The notes under the pieces: model-generated | Told to the model about the DNA's origin: nothing | Database searches by the model: none | What the model saw: the letters and a program-made list of their open reading frames with translations, nothing else | Part shown: piece by piece, positions 25,533-35,241 of the stretch | How positions within the stretch are numbered: the stretch's first letter is position 1 | How the letters are laid out: every line of letters begins with the position of its first letter | NCBI GenBank assembly: GCA_029553855.1 | Contig: JAKPKE010000018.1 | Coordinates: 1-64,000, forward strand | DNA length: 64,000 nucleotides | Direction: 5' to 3' | DNA from: Bacillota bacterium | GTDB lineage: Bacteria; Bacillota; Clostridia; Lutisporales; Lutisporaceae | Position numbers and translations under genes: made by a program

Positions 25533-26768
25533 ATGAAAGGTGAAATTATCGCTGTAGGCACAGAATTACTGCTTGGGAACATAGTGAATACAAATGCCCA
25601 GTATCTTTCACAGAAAATGGCGGATTTGGGCATAGACGTATTTTATCATGTTGCAGTTGGAGACAATATGCAAAGATTAGTTGATACTGTTAGAACAAGT
25701 TTGAATCGGTCGGATATTATTATCACATGCGGAGGTCTGGGCCCTACAACTGATGATATTACTAAAGAAGGGGTATCGGAGGCTCTTGGTGTAAAGCTGC
25801 TGCCGGATAAGGCAAGTATAGAAAAAATCAAGGAAATATTCAAAGCATATGAAAGACCGATGACTGATAATAATATTAAGCAAGGCTATATTCCCGAGGG
25901 GGCCATAGTACTTGAAAATAATAACGGCACCGCCCCTGGCATATTGGTAGAAAAGGACGACAAAATTGCGATATTGCTTCCGGGACCGCCAAATGAACTG
26001 TATCCTATGTTTGAGGAAAAGGTGCTGCCATACCTTAAGGCTAAGGTACATTCCACTATTAGATCCAGGATGCTTCGCGTAGTTGGCATAGGAGAGTCGG
26101 CCGCAGAAGACATGCTTAAGGAAATAATCAGCAGTCAGACTAATCCCACAATAGCTCCTTATGCAAAAGACGGAGAGGTGCATTTGAGAATTACTGCAAA
26201 AACGGACAATCCTGAAGAGGCGGACAGGCTCATTGTACAAATGGAGCAAAAAGTGAGATCAATACTTGGAGAAAATATATACGGTTATGATGAAGAAAGC
26301 CTGGAAGAAGTTGTCCTAAGGCTTCTTCAGGAAAGAAAAATGACTCTTTCACTGGCAGAATCCTGCACCGGAGGGCTTATTGCCAATCGTTTGACGGATA
26401 TACCCGGAGCATCTGCCAGCCTTATGTGCGGAATTATCAGCTACAGCAACGAATCAAAAACAAATATTCTTGGGGTAAAAGAAGAAACCATAAGGAATTA
26501 CGGAGCCGTGAGCAGTCAAACGGCAGAAGAGATGGCAATCGGTGCAAAAAGAGTCGGCAATACGGATATCGGTATATCCGTTACAGGCATCGCGGGACCT
26601 GACGGGGGCAGTGTTGAAAAGCCTGTAGGACTCTGCTATATTGGAATCTCAATAGGGGATAAAGTAAAAGTCCATAGGTTGAGGTTTAATGGAAACAGAA
26701 AGAGATTAAAATGGAATTTCAGCAACAGGGCACTTGATTATTTAAGAAGAGAACTCCTTTTATTATAG
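25533..26768 (+). CDS. cinA: CinA-family competence/damage-inducible protein (411 aa)
   Basis: Two domains: an N-terminal MoaB/MogA-like part (about residues 1-170, GEIIAVGTELLLGNIVNTNA and TCGGLGPTTDD) and a C-terminal CinA/PncC nicotinamide-nucleotide amidohydrolase part (about 255-411, SLAESCTGGLIANRLTD and VTGIAGPDGG). The activities are NMN deamidation and ADP-ribose pyrophosphatase in characterised relatives. The frame opens at ATG 25521, but GGAGG inside that stretch points to ATG 25533. It is next to recA, as in many Firmicutes. Confidence 0.92.
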   Translation: MKGEIIAVGTELLLGNIVNTNAQYLSQKMADLGIDVFYHVAVGDNMQRLVDTVRTSLNRSDIIITCGGLGPTTDDITKEGVSEALGVKLLPDKASIEKIKEIFKAYERPMTDNNIKQGYIPEGAIVLENNNGTAPGILVEKDDKIAILLPGPPNELYPMFEEKVLPYLKAKVHSTIRSRMLRVVGIGESAAEDMLKEIISSQTNPTIAPYAKDGEVHLRITAKTDNPEEADRLIVQMEQKVRSILGENIYGYDEESLEEVVLRLLQERKMTLSLAESCTGGLIANRLTDIPGASASLMCGIISYSNESKTNILGVKEETIRNYGAVSSQTAEEMAIGAKRVGNTDIGISVTGIAGPDGGSVEKPVGLCYIGISIGDKVKVHRLRFNGNRKRLKWNFSNRALDYLRRELLLL

Positions 26769-26795
26769 AAATAATGGAAATATTATGTAATTGTA

Positions 26796-26846
26796 TTGAC
26801 TAATATATATCATTATAATATAATAGAAATATAAGAACGTTTGTTC
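26796..26846 (+). promoter_or_regulatory. recA promoter with LexA operator
   Basis: TTGACT (26796-26801), 17-bp spacer, TATAAT (26819-26824). GAACGTTTGTTC at 26835-26846 is a perfect GAAC-N4-GTTC SOS box lying over the predicted transcription start. Confidence 0.85.
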
Positions 26847-26899
26847 GATGTGCATATAATATACACACACGGAAGGAAGGTGCAGCAGGAATCTGCGAA

Positions 26900-27940
26900 A
26901 TGATGAATGATAAGAAAAAGGCAATAGAAATGGCTTTCAGCCAGGTAGAAAAGCAATTCGGAAAAGGCTCAATTATGAAGCTTGGCGAAGCCACAAAAAT
27001 GAGTATTGAATCTGTTTCCACCGGTTCAATAGAACTGGATATAGCATTAGGAATAGGTGGAGTTCCAAGGGGAAGAATAGTTGAGATTTTTGGACCTGAA
27101 TCTTCGGGCAAAACTACGGTAGCATTGCATATAATAGCGGAAGCACAGAGGAATGACGGAGAAGTCGCCTTTATAGATGCCGAGCATGCTTTGGACCCTA
27201 ATTATGCAAAGAACCTTGGAGTGAATATTGATAATCTTATAGTATCACAGCCGGATACAGGGGAACAGGCCCTCGAGATCGCAGAAACACTTGTTCGCAG
27301 TGGAGCGATTGATGTAGTAGTTGTTGACTCTGTAGCAGCATTGGTTCCCAAGGCGGAAATAGACGGAGAAATGGGAGATGCACATGTAGGCTTACAGGCA
27401 AGGCTTATGTCTCAAGCGCTTAGAAAGCTTGCAGGTGCAATAAACAAGTCAAGGACTACCGTAATATTTATAAATCAGCTTAGAGAAAAAGTCGGCGTCA
27501 TGTTTGGCAATCCGGAAACAACACCAGGGGGGAGGGCACTTAAGTTCTATGCATCGGTAAGGCTTGAGGTAAGAAAGATCGAAAACATCAAGCAGGGCAA
27601 CGATATGACAGGAAGCAGAACAAGGGTAAAGGTAGTTAAGAATAAAGTAGCACCACCTTTCAAACAGGCAGAGTTTGATATTATGTATGGTGAAGGTATC
27701 TCCAAAGAAGGAAGTATCCTTGATGCGGCAGTGAATAACGATTTGATTATAAAGAGCGGTTCATGGTATTCCTATGGGGATGCAAGAATAGGACAGGGCA
27801 GGGAAAATGCCAGGCAATACCTTAAGGAGAACCCTGAGCTTGCTGCAGAATTAGATAAAAAGATTAGAGAAATGTTCAATCTTGGAATATCCAGAGCAAA
27901 ATCAGCAGACGAAGAAGATATGCAGGCAGACACCGAATAA
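26900..27940 (+). CDS. recA: Recombinase A (346 aa)
   Basis: Central strand-exchange ATPase and SOS co-protease. Walker A is [13 protein letters not shown], with [30 protein letters not shown], loop L1/L2 regions ([20 protein letters not shown]) and the usual acidic C-terminus. Length is standard. Two adjacent ATG codons begin the frame. The LexA operator upstream, together with lexA at 51.7 kb, shows SOS control. recX follows and could be partly cotranscribed. Confidence 0.98.
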   Translation: MMNDKKKAIEMAFSQVEKQFGKGSIMKLGEATKMSIESVSTGSIELDIALGIGGVPRGRIVEIFGPESSGKTTVALHIIAEAQRNDGEVAFIDAEHALDPNYAKNLGVNIDNLIVSQPDTGEQALEIAETLVRSGAIDVVVVDSVAALVPKAEIDGEMGDAHVGLQARLMSQALRKLAGAINKSRTTVIFINQLREKVGVMFGNPETTPGGRALKFYASVRLEVRKIENIKQGNDMTGSRTRVKVVKNKVAPPFKQAEFDIMYGEGISKEGSILDAAVNNDLIIKSGSWYSYGDARIGQGRENARQYLKENPELAAELDKKIREMFNLGISRAKSADEEDMQADTE

Positions 27941-28053
27941 TGCCGTATAATGATCCTGATACAGCAATAACCTCTATCATAATAAGATGCAATTATGCTT
28001 TTGCATTTTGTTAAAGGGTGGAGGTTAATTCTTTAAATAAGGTTGTGGTATCA

Positions 28054-28671
28054 ATGAGAATAACAGGTATTGAAGAACAGAAAAAAAATAATAAAAGATG
28101 CAGCATTTATGTAGATGATGAGTATTATTGTTCCGTTGACAAGGACATATTAGAAGAATTGAGCCTTTCTGAAGGAACACAGCTAAATGAAGACGAGTTC
28201 AATAATATTATAGAAGCAATACAGTACAAAAGTGCTCTTAGAACAGCCCTTTATATGCTGGCCCGCGCTTCGAAAACCGAGAAGGAGATTAAAAATCGTC
28301 TTGCAGAAAAGCAATACCCCGAAAAAACAATAATTCAGGTGTTAAGATATTTAAGAGAAATAAACTACATTAATGATGAAATATATACAGAAAGCTTTAT
28401 AAGAAGCATGAGGGAACTGGCCGGAGTAAGCAGAAGGTCTCTTTATTACAAGCTTGCTGCCAAAGGAATCGACAATGATATTATACAACAAATGCTCGAT
28501 GAGGCAGAAATCGACGATTATGATTCAGCTTTGAAGACTGCACGGAAAAAGGCCGCCGGAATGGCTGGCAGCAGGAAGGAAAAGGCATTAAAACTGTTTA
28601 GCTATCTTTACAGAAAAGGCTTTGGAATGGAAATATGCAGAAAGGTAATAGATGAGCTTGATCTTGAATAA
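28054..28671 (+). CDS. recX: Regulatory protein RecX (205 aa)
   Basis: Modulator of RecA filaments made of three-helix repeats. The N-terminus MRITGIEEQKKNNKRCSIYVDDE aligns with the family start, and repeats such as ARASKTEKEIKNRL and YLREINYINDEIYTESFI follow. The frame is open from GTG 28018, but the family start favours ATG 28054; GTG 28045 is also possible. No strong ribosome site is near any of them. Its place after recA is usual. Confidence 0.88.
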   Translation: MRITGIEEQKKNNKRCSIYVDDEYYCSVDKDILEELSLSEGTQLNEDEFNNIIEAIQYKSALRTALYMLARASKTEKEIKNRLAEKQYPEKTIIQVLRYLREINYINDEIYTESFIRSMRELAGVSRRSLYYKLAAKGIDNDIIQQMLDEAEIDDYDSALKTARKKAAGMAGSRKEKALKLFSYLYRKGFGMEICRKVIDELDLE

Positions 28672-28751
28672 GTCTTAGTATATGAACCATTTCAGCAAAA
28701 TTCACCGAATTATTCAAGTCATTCTTAAATTGTTTGAATTGTCTCAATAAC

Positions 28752-28780
28752 TTGACAAAATTATGTATAAGTAATAGAAT
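28752..28780 (+). promoter_or_regulatory. Sigma-A-type promoter upstream of rny
   Basis: TTGACA (28752-28757), 17-bp spacer, TAGAAT (28775-28780). The rest of the 260-bp gap before rny shows no further feature that I can name; its leader would be about 145 nt. Confidence 0.65.
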
Positions 28781-28931
28781 TATTTTGATGTGGTGTATAC
28801 ATTGTGAGTTTAATGTTCTTATGATTTACTCGTTTATCTGTGAATGATAAGTTACGAAAATAGTTTATGAAGGTCGTTACCGATAGTCAATAGAATATCT
28901 TTAATAGGGAGGTGAAATTGTTATCGAACCA

Positions 28932-30452
28932 GTGAAATATTTGGCAATTGCACTAATTACCTTTGTTATAGGGTATTTAGTTAGAAGATATATTGCTGAA
29001 TCGAAGATAAAAAACGCTGAGGAGCAGGCTTCAAAGATTTTAAAAGAAGCTGAAAAACAAGGCGAGACCAAGAGGAAGGAAGTCGTACTGGAAGCTAAGG
29101 AGGAAGTCCATAAGCTTAGATCAGAGCTGGATAAAGAGGTTCGGGACAGAAGAAACGAAGTCCAGCGGATAGAAAGAAGATTAATTCAAAGAGAAGAGAG
29201 TTTAGATAAAAAAGTTGAAGTTCTTGAACAGAGAGAAGAATCCATAACCAAAAGGCAAAAAGAAATACAAAAATCTCATGAAGAAGTACAGGAACTTTAT
29301 AGAAAACAAGTTGAAGAATTGGAAAGATTATCGGGCTTATCATCAGAAGATGCCAAACAGCTGCTTTTAAACAACATTGAAAAAGAAATAAGACACGAAG
29401 CAGCAATAATGATCAAAGAAATTGAATGCAAAGCAAAAGAAGAAGGAGAACGGAAGGCCAGGGAAATAATAGGCAGTTCCATTCAAAAATGCTCTGCCGA
29501 CCATGTTGCCGAAACAACAGTTTCTGTTGTGCAGCTGCCCAACGATGAAATGAAAGGCAGAATAATAGGTCGGGAAGGCAGAAATATAAGAACGTTGGAA
29601 ACACTAACAGGTATTGATTTAATCATCGATGATACACCGGAAGCAGTAATACTGTCTGGTTTTGATCCAATTAGAAGAGAAGTTGCAAGAGTTGCCCTTG
29701 AAAAGCTTATTGTTGACGGGAGAATTCACCCTGCAAGAATTGAGGAAATGGTTGAAAAGGCCAAAAAGGAAGTTGATAACTATATAAGGGAGCAAGGAGA
29801 ACAGGCAACCTTCGATACGGGAGTTCATGGATTGCACCCGGAGATTATAAGACTTTTAGGTAGACTTAAATTCAGAACAAGTTATGGGCAAAATGTTCTG
29901 AAACACTCAGTAGAAGTGGCCCACCTTGCCGCAGCAATGGCTGCAGAACTTGGTGCCGATATTAAGATAGCAAAAAGAGCCGGTCTTTTACATGACATAG
30001 GAAAAGCAGTAGATCATGAGGTTGAAGGCCCCCATGTGCAGATTGGCGCTGATATTGCGAAGAAATACAAGGAATCCGGTGAAATAGTTCATGCCATAGC
30101 GGCACATCATGGAGATATTGAGGCTACGACCATCGAAGCCGTTTTGGTTCAGGCAGCCGATGCTATTTCTGCTGCAAGGCCTGGAGCCAGAAGAGAAACT
30201 TTGGAATCTTATATTAAACGTTTGGAAAAAATCGAAGAAATAGCTAATTCATTTGATGGAGTTGAAAAATCTTTTGCTATTCAAGCCGGTAGGGAAGTCA
30301 GGATTATGGTTAAGCCGGAAGATGTCAGCGACAGCGAGATTATATATATTGCAAAAGACATTGTTAAGAAAATCGAAGATGAACTTGAATATCCCGGTCA
30401 GATAAAAGTAAACGTTATCAGGGAAACCAGAGCAATTGAATACGCAAAATAG
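28932..30452 (+). CDS. rny: Ribonuclease Y (506 aa)
   Basis: Membrane-tethered endoribonuclease that initiates mRNA decay. An N-terminal span (about residues 2-18) is followed by a long coiled coil (about 25-185), a KH domain (about 195-255, [21 protein letters not shown]) and an HD domain (about 320-420, [27 protein letters not shown]). The start is unclear. GTG 28932 is 15 bases beyond a strong GGGAGGTGA (28908-28916), and no standard start codon lies at the ideal distance, so a rare ATC (28923) or ATT (28917) start is conceivable. Confidence 0.95.
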   Translation: MKYLAIALITFVIGYLVRRYIAESKIKNAEEQASKILKEAEKQGETKRKEVVLEAKEEVHKLRSELDKEVRDRRNEVQRIERRLIQREESLDKKVEVLEQREESITKRQKEIQKSHEEVQELYRKQVEELERLSGLSSEDAKQLLLNNIEKEIRHEAAIMIKEIECKAKEEGERKAREIIGSSIQKCSADHVAETTVSVVQLPNDEMKGRIIGREGRNIRTLETLTGIDLIIDDTPEAVILSGFDPIRREVARVALEKLIVDGRIHPARIEEMVEKAKKEVDNYIREQGEQATFDTGVHGLHPEIIRLLGRLKFRTSYGQNVLKHSVEVAHLAAAMAAELGADIKIAKRAGLLHDIGKAVDHEVEGPHVQIGADIAKKYKESGEIVHAIAAHHGDIEATTIEAVLVQAADAISAARPGARRETLESYIKRLEKIEEIANSFDGVEKSFAIQAGREVRIMVKPEDVSDSEIIYIAKDIVKKIEDELEYPGQIKVNVIRETRAIEYAK

Positions 30453-30458
30453 AAATGT

Positions 30459-30495
30459 GCGGCGATAATGCAAAATGCATGAAGCCGCCTTTTTT
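30459..30495 (+). terminator. Rho-independent terminator after rny
   Basis: GCGGC (30459-30463) with GCCGC (30484-30488), inner ATGCA/TGCAT pairing, then a run of Ts. Confidence 0.75.
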
Positions 30496-30517
30496 AATAA
30501 TACTAGTATATATACGG

Positions 30518-30560
30518 GGTTCGAGGTACGAGGTTCGGGGCGCGAGGTATAAGATTCGAT
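30518..30560. repeat. Short CGAGGTACGAGG-type low-complexity tract
   Basis: Variants of TTCGAGGTACGAGG, GGGGCGCGAGG and ATAAGATTCG in tandem. The composition differs from the AT-rich surroundings and resembles the CGAG tract at 9465-9490. Confidence 0.4.
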
Positions 30561-30599
30561 AGTTTGGGAATAACTACGTTTTATGTTTTGGAGGTATAT

Positions 30600-31367
30600 A
30601 TGAACATATTATTTATTGGGGATGTTGTAGGCAGACCCGGACGAAATTATTTATCCAGAAACCTCCCCAGGCTCATAGAAGAAAATTCTATCGATTTCAC
30701 TATTGTAAACGGAGAAAACAGTGCAGGCGGAATAGGAATAACCAAGAATACATATGATGAGCTTGTAAGCTTGGGGATTGATATGATCACCCTGGGCAAT
30801 CATTCCTGGGTAAAAAAAGAGATTCTTGAATTCATAGAAGAATCCGATAAACTTGTAAGGCCTGCCAACTATCCAAATGGTGCTCCCGGCATGGGTTATA
30901 GAATAGCCGAAAAGTCAGGGAGAAAAATCGCAGTAATCAACCTATGTGGAAGAGTATATATGGATTGTATTGAATGTCCATTTAAGACAATCGATGCAAT
31001 ACTTTCTGATATCAAAGAAAAGGCCGATATAATAATAGTCGATTTTCATGCTGAGGCTACATCGGAAAAGCTTGCAATGGGGTGGTATCTTGACGGAAAG
31101 GTACATGCCGTATTAGGTACCCATACCCACGTGCAGACTTCGGATGAAAGAATATTGCCTTGCGGGACTGCTTACATTACTGATGTAGGAATGACCGGCC
31201 CTAAGGAATCGGTATTGGGAGTTGAAAAGGAAACTGTAATTAGAAAATTCATGACCGGTATGCCTGCGCGCTTTGAAGTGGCAGGCGGCGAAGCAGGTAT
31301 TGGAGCTGCAAAGATACAACTTGATGATAGTAATAAAGTTATTGGTATAAATAGAATAATGGAATAG
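30600..31367 (+). CDS. ymdB: YmdB-type metallophosphoesterase (255 aa)
   Basis: Cyclic-nucleotide phosphodiesterase-like enzyme of the TIGR00282 family. The calcineurin-fold metal ligands are seen in ILFIGDVVGRPGR, VNGENSAGGIGIT, TLGNHSWVKKEI, IVDFHAEATSEK and VLGTHTHVQTSD. It follows rny as in Bacillus, where YmdB influences sporulation and biofilm decisions. ATG 30600 with GGAGGTATAT upstream is preferred to the in-frame opening at 30564. Confidence 0.93.
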   Translation: MNILFIGDVVGRPGRNYLSRNLPRLIEENSIDFTIVNGENSAGGIGITKNTYDELVSLGIDMITLGNHSWVKKEILEFIEESDKLVRPANYPNGAPGMGYRIAEKSGRKIAVINLCGRVYMDCIECPFKTIDAILSDIKEKADIIIVDFHAEATSEKLAMGWYLDGKVHAVLGTHTHVQTSDERILPCGTAYITDVGMTGPKESVLGVEKETVIRKFMTGMPARFEVAGGEAGIGAAKIQLDDSNKVIGINRIME

Positions 31368-31421
31368 TTGAAATACGGATTAATTGTCATAATTTCATAT
31401 TATGCTAAATTGTAGAAGAAA

Positions 31422-31448
31422 AGAGGATTTATAGAAAACTTGTAGAAT
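31422..31448 (+). promoter_or_regulatory. Sigma-H-type promoter of spoVS
   Basis: AGAGGATTT (31422-31430) fits the -35 pattern RnAGGAwww and GTAGAAT (31442-31448) the -10 pattern RnnGAAT, with an 11-bp spacer. Bacillus spoVS is known to be sigma-H dependent. Confidence 0.7.
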
Positions 31449-31506
31449 AGGTTATAGTATTGTATTTTGAAATTTAGTAATGTATTACATATTAGGGGGG
31501 CTATAA

Positions 31507-31767
31507 ATGGAAGTTTTAAAGGTATCAGCCAATTCAAAACCAAATTCTGTTGCAGGAGCTTTAGCAGGAGTATTAAGAGAAAAAGGCTCCGCAGAGATAC
31601 AGACAATAGGTGCAGGAGCATTAAATCAGGCAATCAAGGCTGTAGCCATCGCCAGGGGCTTTGTAGCACCTGGGGGCATTGATCTGGTCTGCATTCCTGC
31701 TTTCACCGATATACAGATAGACGGTGAAGAGCGAACGGCAATAAAACTAATTATAGAACCAAGGTAA
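31507..31767 (+). CDS. spoVS: Stage V sporulation protein S (86 aa)
   Basis: Small Alba-like protein needed for normal progress past stage V. Nearly the whole length is the highly conserved family sequence: EVLKVSANSKPNSVAGALAG, IQTIGAGALNQAIKAVAIAR and the C-terminal GEERTAIKLIIEPR. Start ATG follows AGGGGGGC. It is monocistronic: a sigma-H-type promoter precedes it and a strong terminator follows. Confidence 0.97.
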   Translation: MEVLKVSANSKPNSVAGALAGVLREKGSAEIQTIGAGALNQAIKAVAIARGFVAPGGIDLVCIPAFTDIQIDGEERTAIKLIIEPR

Positions 31768-31773
31768 AGTCTT

Positions 31774-31809
31774 TAATACCTGCTTTCAAAAAAGCAGGTA
31801 TTAATTTTT
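31774..31809 (+). terminator. Rho-independent terminator after spoVS
   Basis: TAATACCTGCTTT (31774-31786) and AAAGCAGGTATTA (31791-31803) pair perfectly, with TTTTTT after. A weaker GGCGGC/GCCGCC hairpin follows at 31820-31844. Confidence 0.9.
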
Positions 31810-31894
31810 TATCTCATAGGGCGGCAAATGCGGCCAAGGCCGCCTTTGGTAATATATATTAAAAGTGATATAATAAAATGTATACACGGGCAAA

Positions 31895-31922
31895 TATCAC
31901 AAATTCTTTAGAATTTGTGATA
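31895..31922 (+). promoter_or_regulatory. Perfect palindrome overlapping a -10 box upstream of the PHP gene
   Basis: TATCACAAATTCT (31895-31907) and AGAATTTGTGATA (31910-31922) are exact 13-bp arms around TT. The right arm runs into TATAAT (31921-31926), and GTGATATAATA also occurs 53 bp upstream (31865). This looks like an operator over a promoter. Confidence 0.5.
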
Positions 31923-31974
31923 TAATACTATTTGTTAATATCGAATATACCGGTTGTATTGTGCTGGAGGAAAT

Positions 31975-32799
31975 ATGTTATATGCTGACTTACACGTACA
32001 TACAAATGCTTCGGATGGACTTATGAGCCCTGATGAAGTGGTATGTTGGTCAAAAAAGAAAAGACTGGCGGCAATAGGGATAACAGATCATGATACAGTC
32101 AATGGCATTAGCCTTGCAATAGATGCTTCTTCCAAGTATGGAGTTGAAATAGTACCCGGAATAGAGCTTAGCACCATATTTGAAGATGAAGAAATACATA
32201 TCCTGGGCTATTTTATTGACTATAAAGCGGAATGGTTTCTTGATATCCTCAAAAAGATACAGAATTCCAGATTTGAAAGGGCTGAGAAGATAGTAACCAA
32301 ACTTAATGGTCTGGGTTTTGATATAACAATGGAAGAAGTCAGAGCCTTGGCTAACGGTGGGATAGGCAGACCTCATATTGCCAGGGCAATGATTAATAAA
32401 GGATATGTAGAAAATATAATCGGAGCTTTCAGGGAATACATCGGAAAGGATTGTCCTGCATATATAGAACGGTATAAGCTAAGCTGCGGAGAGGCAATAG
32501 AAATAGTAAAAAAGATCGGGGGAATAGCCGTATTAGCTCACCCTGGTTTAATCAAAAAGAAAGAAAATATCAGTAAAGCAATAGCACTTGGAGTTGATGG
32601 TATTGAAGTATATCATCCAAAGCACGATGATGAAATAATTAAATATCTATTTACAATAGCAAATTCAAAAAAACTGTTGATTACAGGAGGCTCCGATTGC
32701 CATGGGATGAAATTGAACAATGAACCGATATTGGGAAGCTGTGCAGTTGATTATAAATATGTAAAAATGCTTAAAGCAGCTGCTGAAAAATACTATTAA
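31975..32799 (+). CDS. PHP-domain phosphoesterase (274 aa)
   Basis: Metal-dependent hydrolase of the YciV/RNase AM-like PHP group. Ligands visible are DLHVHTNASDGLMSPDE, GITDHDTVNGI, VPGIELST, IAVLAHPGLIKK, DGIEVYHPKHD and TGGSDCHG. Relatives act on 3',5'-bisnucleotides or short RNA ends. ATG 31975 follows GGAGGAAAT. The palindrome upstream suggests dedicated regulation. Confidence 0.85.
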   Translation: MLYADLHVHTNASDGLMSPDEVVCWSKKKRLAAIGITDHDTVNGISLAIDASSKYGVEIVPGIELSTIFEDEEIHILGYFIDYKAEWFLDILKKIQNSRFERAEKIVTKLNGLGFDITMEEVRALANGGIGRPHIARAMINKGYVENIIGAFREYIGKDCPAYIERYKLSCGEAIEIVKKIGGIAVLAHPGLIKKKENISKAIALGVDGIEVYHPKHDDEIIKYLFTIANSKKLLITGGSDCHGMKLNNEPILGSCAVDYKYVKMLKAAAEKYY

Positions 32800-32823
32800 G
32801 CATACCTGTAAGGAGGAGTAAAT

Positions 32824-34215
32824 ATGAGTGATGTAATGATTAAAAAATTATACAGAAACACAGGGGAGTACATAAATAATAATATTAGTGTATCCGGGTG
32901 GGTAAAAACAGTAAGGTCATCGAAGAACTTTGGTTTTATTGAATTGAATGATGGAAGCTTTTTTAAAAATTTACAAATTGTTTTTGAAGAGGATCTGGAA
33001 AATTTCAATGAAATATCAAAGCTTTCCGTAGGTTCTGCCTTGAGCATTGAAGGTTTGCTTGTCGAGTCCCCCGGGGCAAAACAGCCCTTTGAGCTAAAAG
33101 CTAAGAAGATAGCAGTGGAGGGGCAGTCATCTTCTGATTATCCTTTACAGAAGAAAAATCATTCCTTCGAATTTTTGAGATCAATAGCGCATCTAAGACC
33201 AAGAACAAATACTTTTTCAGCTGTTTTCAGAGTGCGGTCTCTGGTTGCTTATGCAATACACAAGTTCTTTCAAGACCAGGGTTTTGTATATGTTCATGCC
33301 CCTATAATAACAGGCAGTGACGCGGAAGGCGCCGGAGAAATGTTCCGTGTTACCACCCTGGATATGGAAAATGTTCCAATTATGAAGGAAGGGGAAGTGG
33401 ACTACAATAAGGATTTCTTCGGTAAATCAACAAATTTGACAGTTAGCGGACAACTGAATGTAGAATCCTTCTGTATGGCATTTAGGAATGTATATACCTT
33501 CGGGCCTACGTTCAGGGCCGAGAACTCAAACACTGCAAGGCATGCCGCAGAATTCTGGATGATAGAACCTGAAATTGCTTTTGCAGAGCTTTCCGATAAC
33601 ATGGTGCTTGCAGAGAGCATGGTTAAATATATAATAAATTATGTATTGGAAAATGCACCTGAAGAGATGGAGTTTTTCAACAAGTTTATCGACAATACAC
33701 TTCTTAAAAGACTCGACAATGTAGTAAGTTCAGACTTTGGTGTTATTACGTATACCGAAGCGGTGGATATTCTTATTAAATCAGGAGTAGACTTCGAATA
33801 TCCCGTGGAATGGGGAACCGACCTTCAGACGGAGCATGAAAGGTATCTTACAGAGCAAGTATTTAGTAAACCGATATTTGTAATCGACTACCCAAAAGAA
33901 ATAAAAGCTTTCTATATGAGAGTTAATGAGGATAATAAAACTGTAGCAGCAATGGATCTTTTGGTTCCGGGGGTAGGAGAGATAATTGGAGGCAGTCAGA
34001 GGGAAGAAAGACTCGATGTACTTGAAAAGAAAATGGACGAAATGAGACTTGATAAAGAAAATTATTGGTGGTACCTTGATTTAAGAAAATATGGCGGTGT
34101 CAAACACTCAGGATATGGGCTTGGTTTTGAAAGGATACTGATGTATATTACCGGAATAAGCAATATAAGGGACATAATACCCTTCCCAAGGACGGTAAAG
34201 TCCGCCGAATTCTAA
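32824..34215 (+). CDS. asnS: Asparagine-tRNA ligase (463 aa)
   Basis: Class IIb aminoacyl-tRNA synthetase. An OB-fold anticodon-binding domain (about residues 15-105, [20 protein letters not shown]) precedes the catalytic domain with [15 protein letters not shown], motif 2 [22 protein letters not shown] and motif 3 [13 protein letters not shown]. The HAAEFWM and ENSNT segments fit AsnRS rather than AspRS. Start ATG follows AAGGAGGAG, 24 bp after the PHP gene. Confidence 0.96.
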   Translation: MSDVMIKKLYRNTGEYINNNISVSGWVKTVRSSKNFGFIELNDGSFFKNLQIVFEEDLENFNEISKLSVGSALSIEGLLVESPGAKQPFELKAKKIAVEGQSSSDYPLQKKNHSFEFLRSIAHLRPRTNTFSAVFRVRSLVAYAIHKFFQDQGFVYVHAPIITGSDAEGAGEMFRVTTLDMENVPIMKEGEVDYNKDFFGKSTNLTVSGQLNVESFCMAFRNVYTFGPTFRAENSNTARHAAEFWMIEPEIAFAELSDNMVLAESMVKYIINYVLENAPEEMEFFNKFIDNTLLKRLDNVVSSDFGVITYTEAVDILIKSGVDFEYPVEWGTDLQTEHERYLTEQVFSKPIFVIDYPKEIKAFYMRVNEDNKTVAAMDLLVPGVGEIIGGSQREERLDVLEKKMDEMRLDKENYWWYLDLRKYGGVKHSGYGLGFERILMYITGISNIRDIIPFPRTVKSAEF

Positions 34216-34260
34216 AGAAGAAAATAATCGCAAACTGATTGCGATTAGTGATTGTAACTA

Positions 34261-34336
34261 TGGCAGGGGTACAGCGACTCGAACGCTGAACCAACGGTTT
34301 TGGAGACCGCTACTCTACCAATTGAGCTATACCCCT
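34261..34336 (-). tRNA. tRNA-Trp (anticodon CCA)
   Basis: A 76-nt cloverleaf on the minus strand: acceptor AGGGGTA/TACCCCT, D-arm with AGCTCAATTGGTAGAGT, anticodon loop CTCCAAA, T-arm with GTTCGAGTC, discriminator G and an encoded CCA end. It opposes asnS. Confidence 0.96.
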
Positions 34337-34402
34337 GTAATACTCATTAATTATATATAAAAAAGCAGCTTTAGTCAATAGATTATTATACCTGCCTTAT
34401 TC

Positions 34403-34681
34403 TTATTCTTTAAACAGACCTCCAAACATTCTATTGCTGATTTTGGGGAAAAAGAGAAAGACTATCAGCAGCAAAACCCACCAGTTATCATTCAGCATAA
34501 AGCCTTTAACAGTATTGCTTACTCCGCCTACTAATTCCTTTACCGGCAGTGCAGGTATTGTAAAAGGCGCAGAAGCCGCAGAGATAACCGGGAATAGTTT
34601 TGAAAGAATACCGCGTGCCGGCGAAGCCACCGGTGTTGATGCAGGCGGTCATGTAGCTGGGGATAAGCCTCTTTGACCCAT
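34403..34681 (-). pseudogene. Small C-terminally anchored membrane protein gene with an in-frame TGA
   Basis: From ATG 34681, preceded by GGGGG, the frame reads MGQRGLSPAT, then TGA (34649-34651), then PPASTPVASPARGILSKLFP and continues to a hydrophobic span (NNW-type WWVLLLIVFLFF) and a stop at 34403. Without the TGA the product would be 92 residues. A GTG at 34630 inside the frame could give 75 residues but has no clear ribosome site. This may be a nonsense mutation, a sequencing error or read-through. No family recognised. The Pro/Ala/Ser-rich front and one span suggest a small coat-associated or membrane protein. Confidence 0.5.
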
Positions 34682-34772
34682 TAAATAACCCCCTTTCAAT
34701 ACTATACAGAATAAAACAATCCTCTATTTTATATTATGAAGCTTTGTCTTTTTAGTTACATAGTTTTTACTA

Positions 34773-34800
34773 TAAAAGGAGAGTTGCAACTCTCCTTTTA
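34773..34800 (-). terminator. Perfect 28-nt palindrome, terminator of the SASP gene
   Basis: AAAAGGAGAGTTG joined directly to its reverse complement, starting right at the SASP stop codon and ending in TTTTA on either strand. Confidence 0.65.
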
Positions 34801-35016
34801 TCAGAACCTTGTTCCTGTTGTTCCTGCCATGCTTTTTTCGGCTGTTTCTATTAGCTTTCTTACCATCTGTCCGCCGATTTTCCCTGCGTCTCTCGCTGCT
34901 ATATCGCCATTGTAGCCTTCTTTTAAGCTGACGCCTACTTCTGTCGCAATTTCATACTTAAACCTATCAAGTGCTGCTGCTGCGTGAGGCACTGCTTTTC
35001 TTTTATTGCCCGGCAA
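34801..35016 (-). CDS. Alpha/beta-type small acid-soluble spore protein (71 aa)
   Basis: DNA-binding protein that coats and protects the spore chromosome. Family features are KYEIATEVGV (with the germination-protease cleavage region), GYNGDIAARDAGKIGGQMVRKLIE and the near-terminal helix. The frame extends back to 35061, but AAGGAGGTGAATAAA places the start at TTG 35016, giving MPGNKRKAVPHAAAALD. The 225 bp between this and the next gene contain no clear feature apart from AT-rich promoter-like sequence. Confidence 0.93.
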   Translation of the reverse strand: MPGNKRKAVPHAAAALDRFKYEIATEVGVSLKEGYNGDIAARDAGKIGGQMVRKLIETAEKSMAGTTGTRF

Positions 35017-35241
35017 TTTATTCACCTCCTTGATTGATTGGTATGTATATATAGTTGACAATAATTAATGTACTACTATTTTAAGTAAGCTTTAGAGTTT
35101 TAATTCAAGTAATTATTGGTTAATCCATATAACTTTGTATTTCATTAATATACCTTAATATCCATCACAAAAAATTCGATGATAATGCAAATAATAATGA
35201 TGTCATGTTAAATGACAGTAAACAAAGAAGGGAGATTACCA

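Noticed and set aside
34434-34676. Plus-strand frame opposite the broken small membrane gene
   Set aside because: No ribosome site, and the minus strand has the better coding signal with a membrane span.
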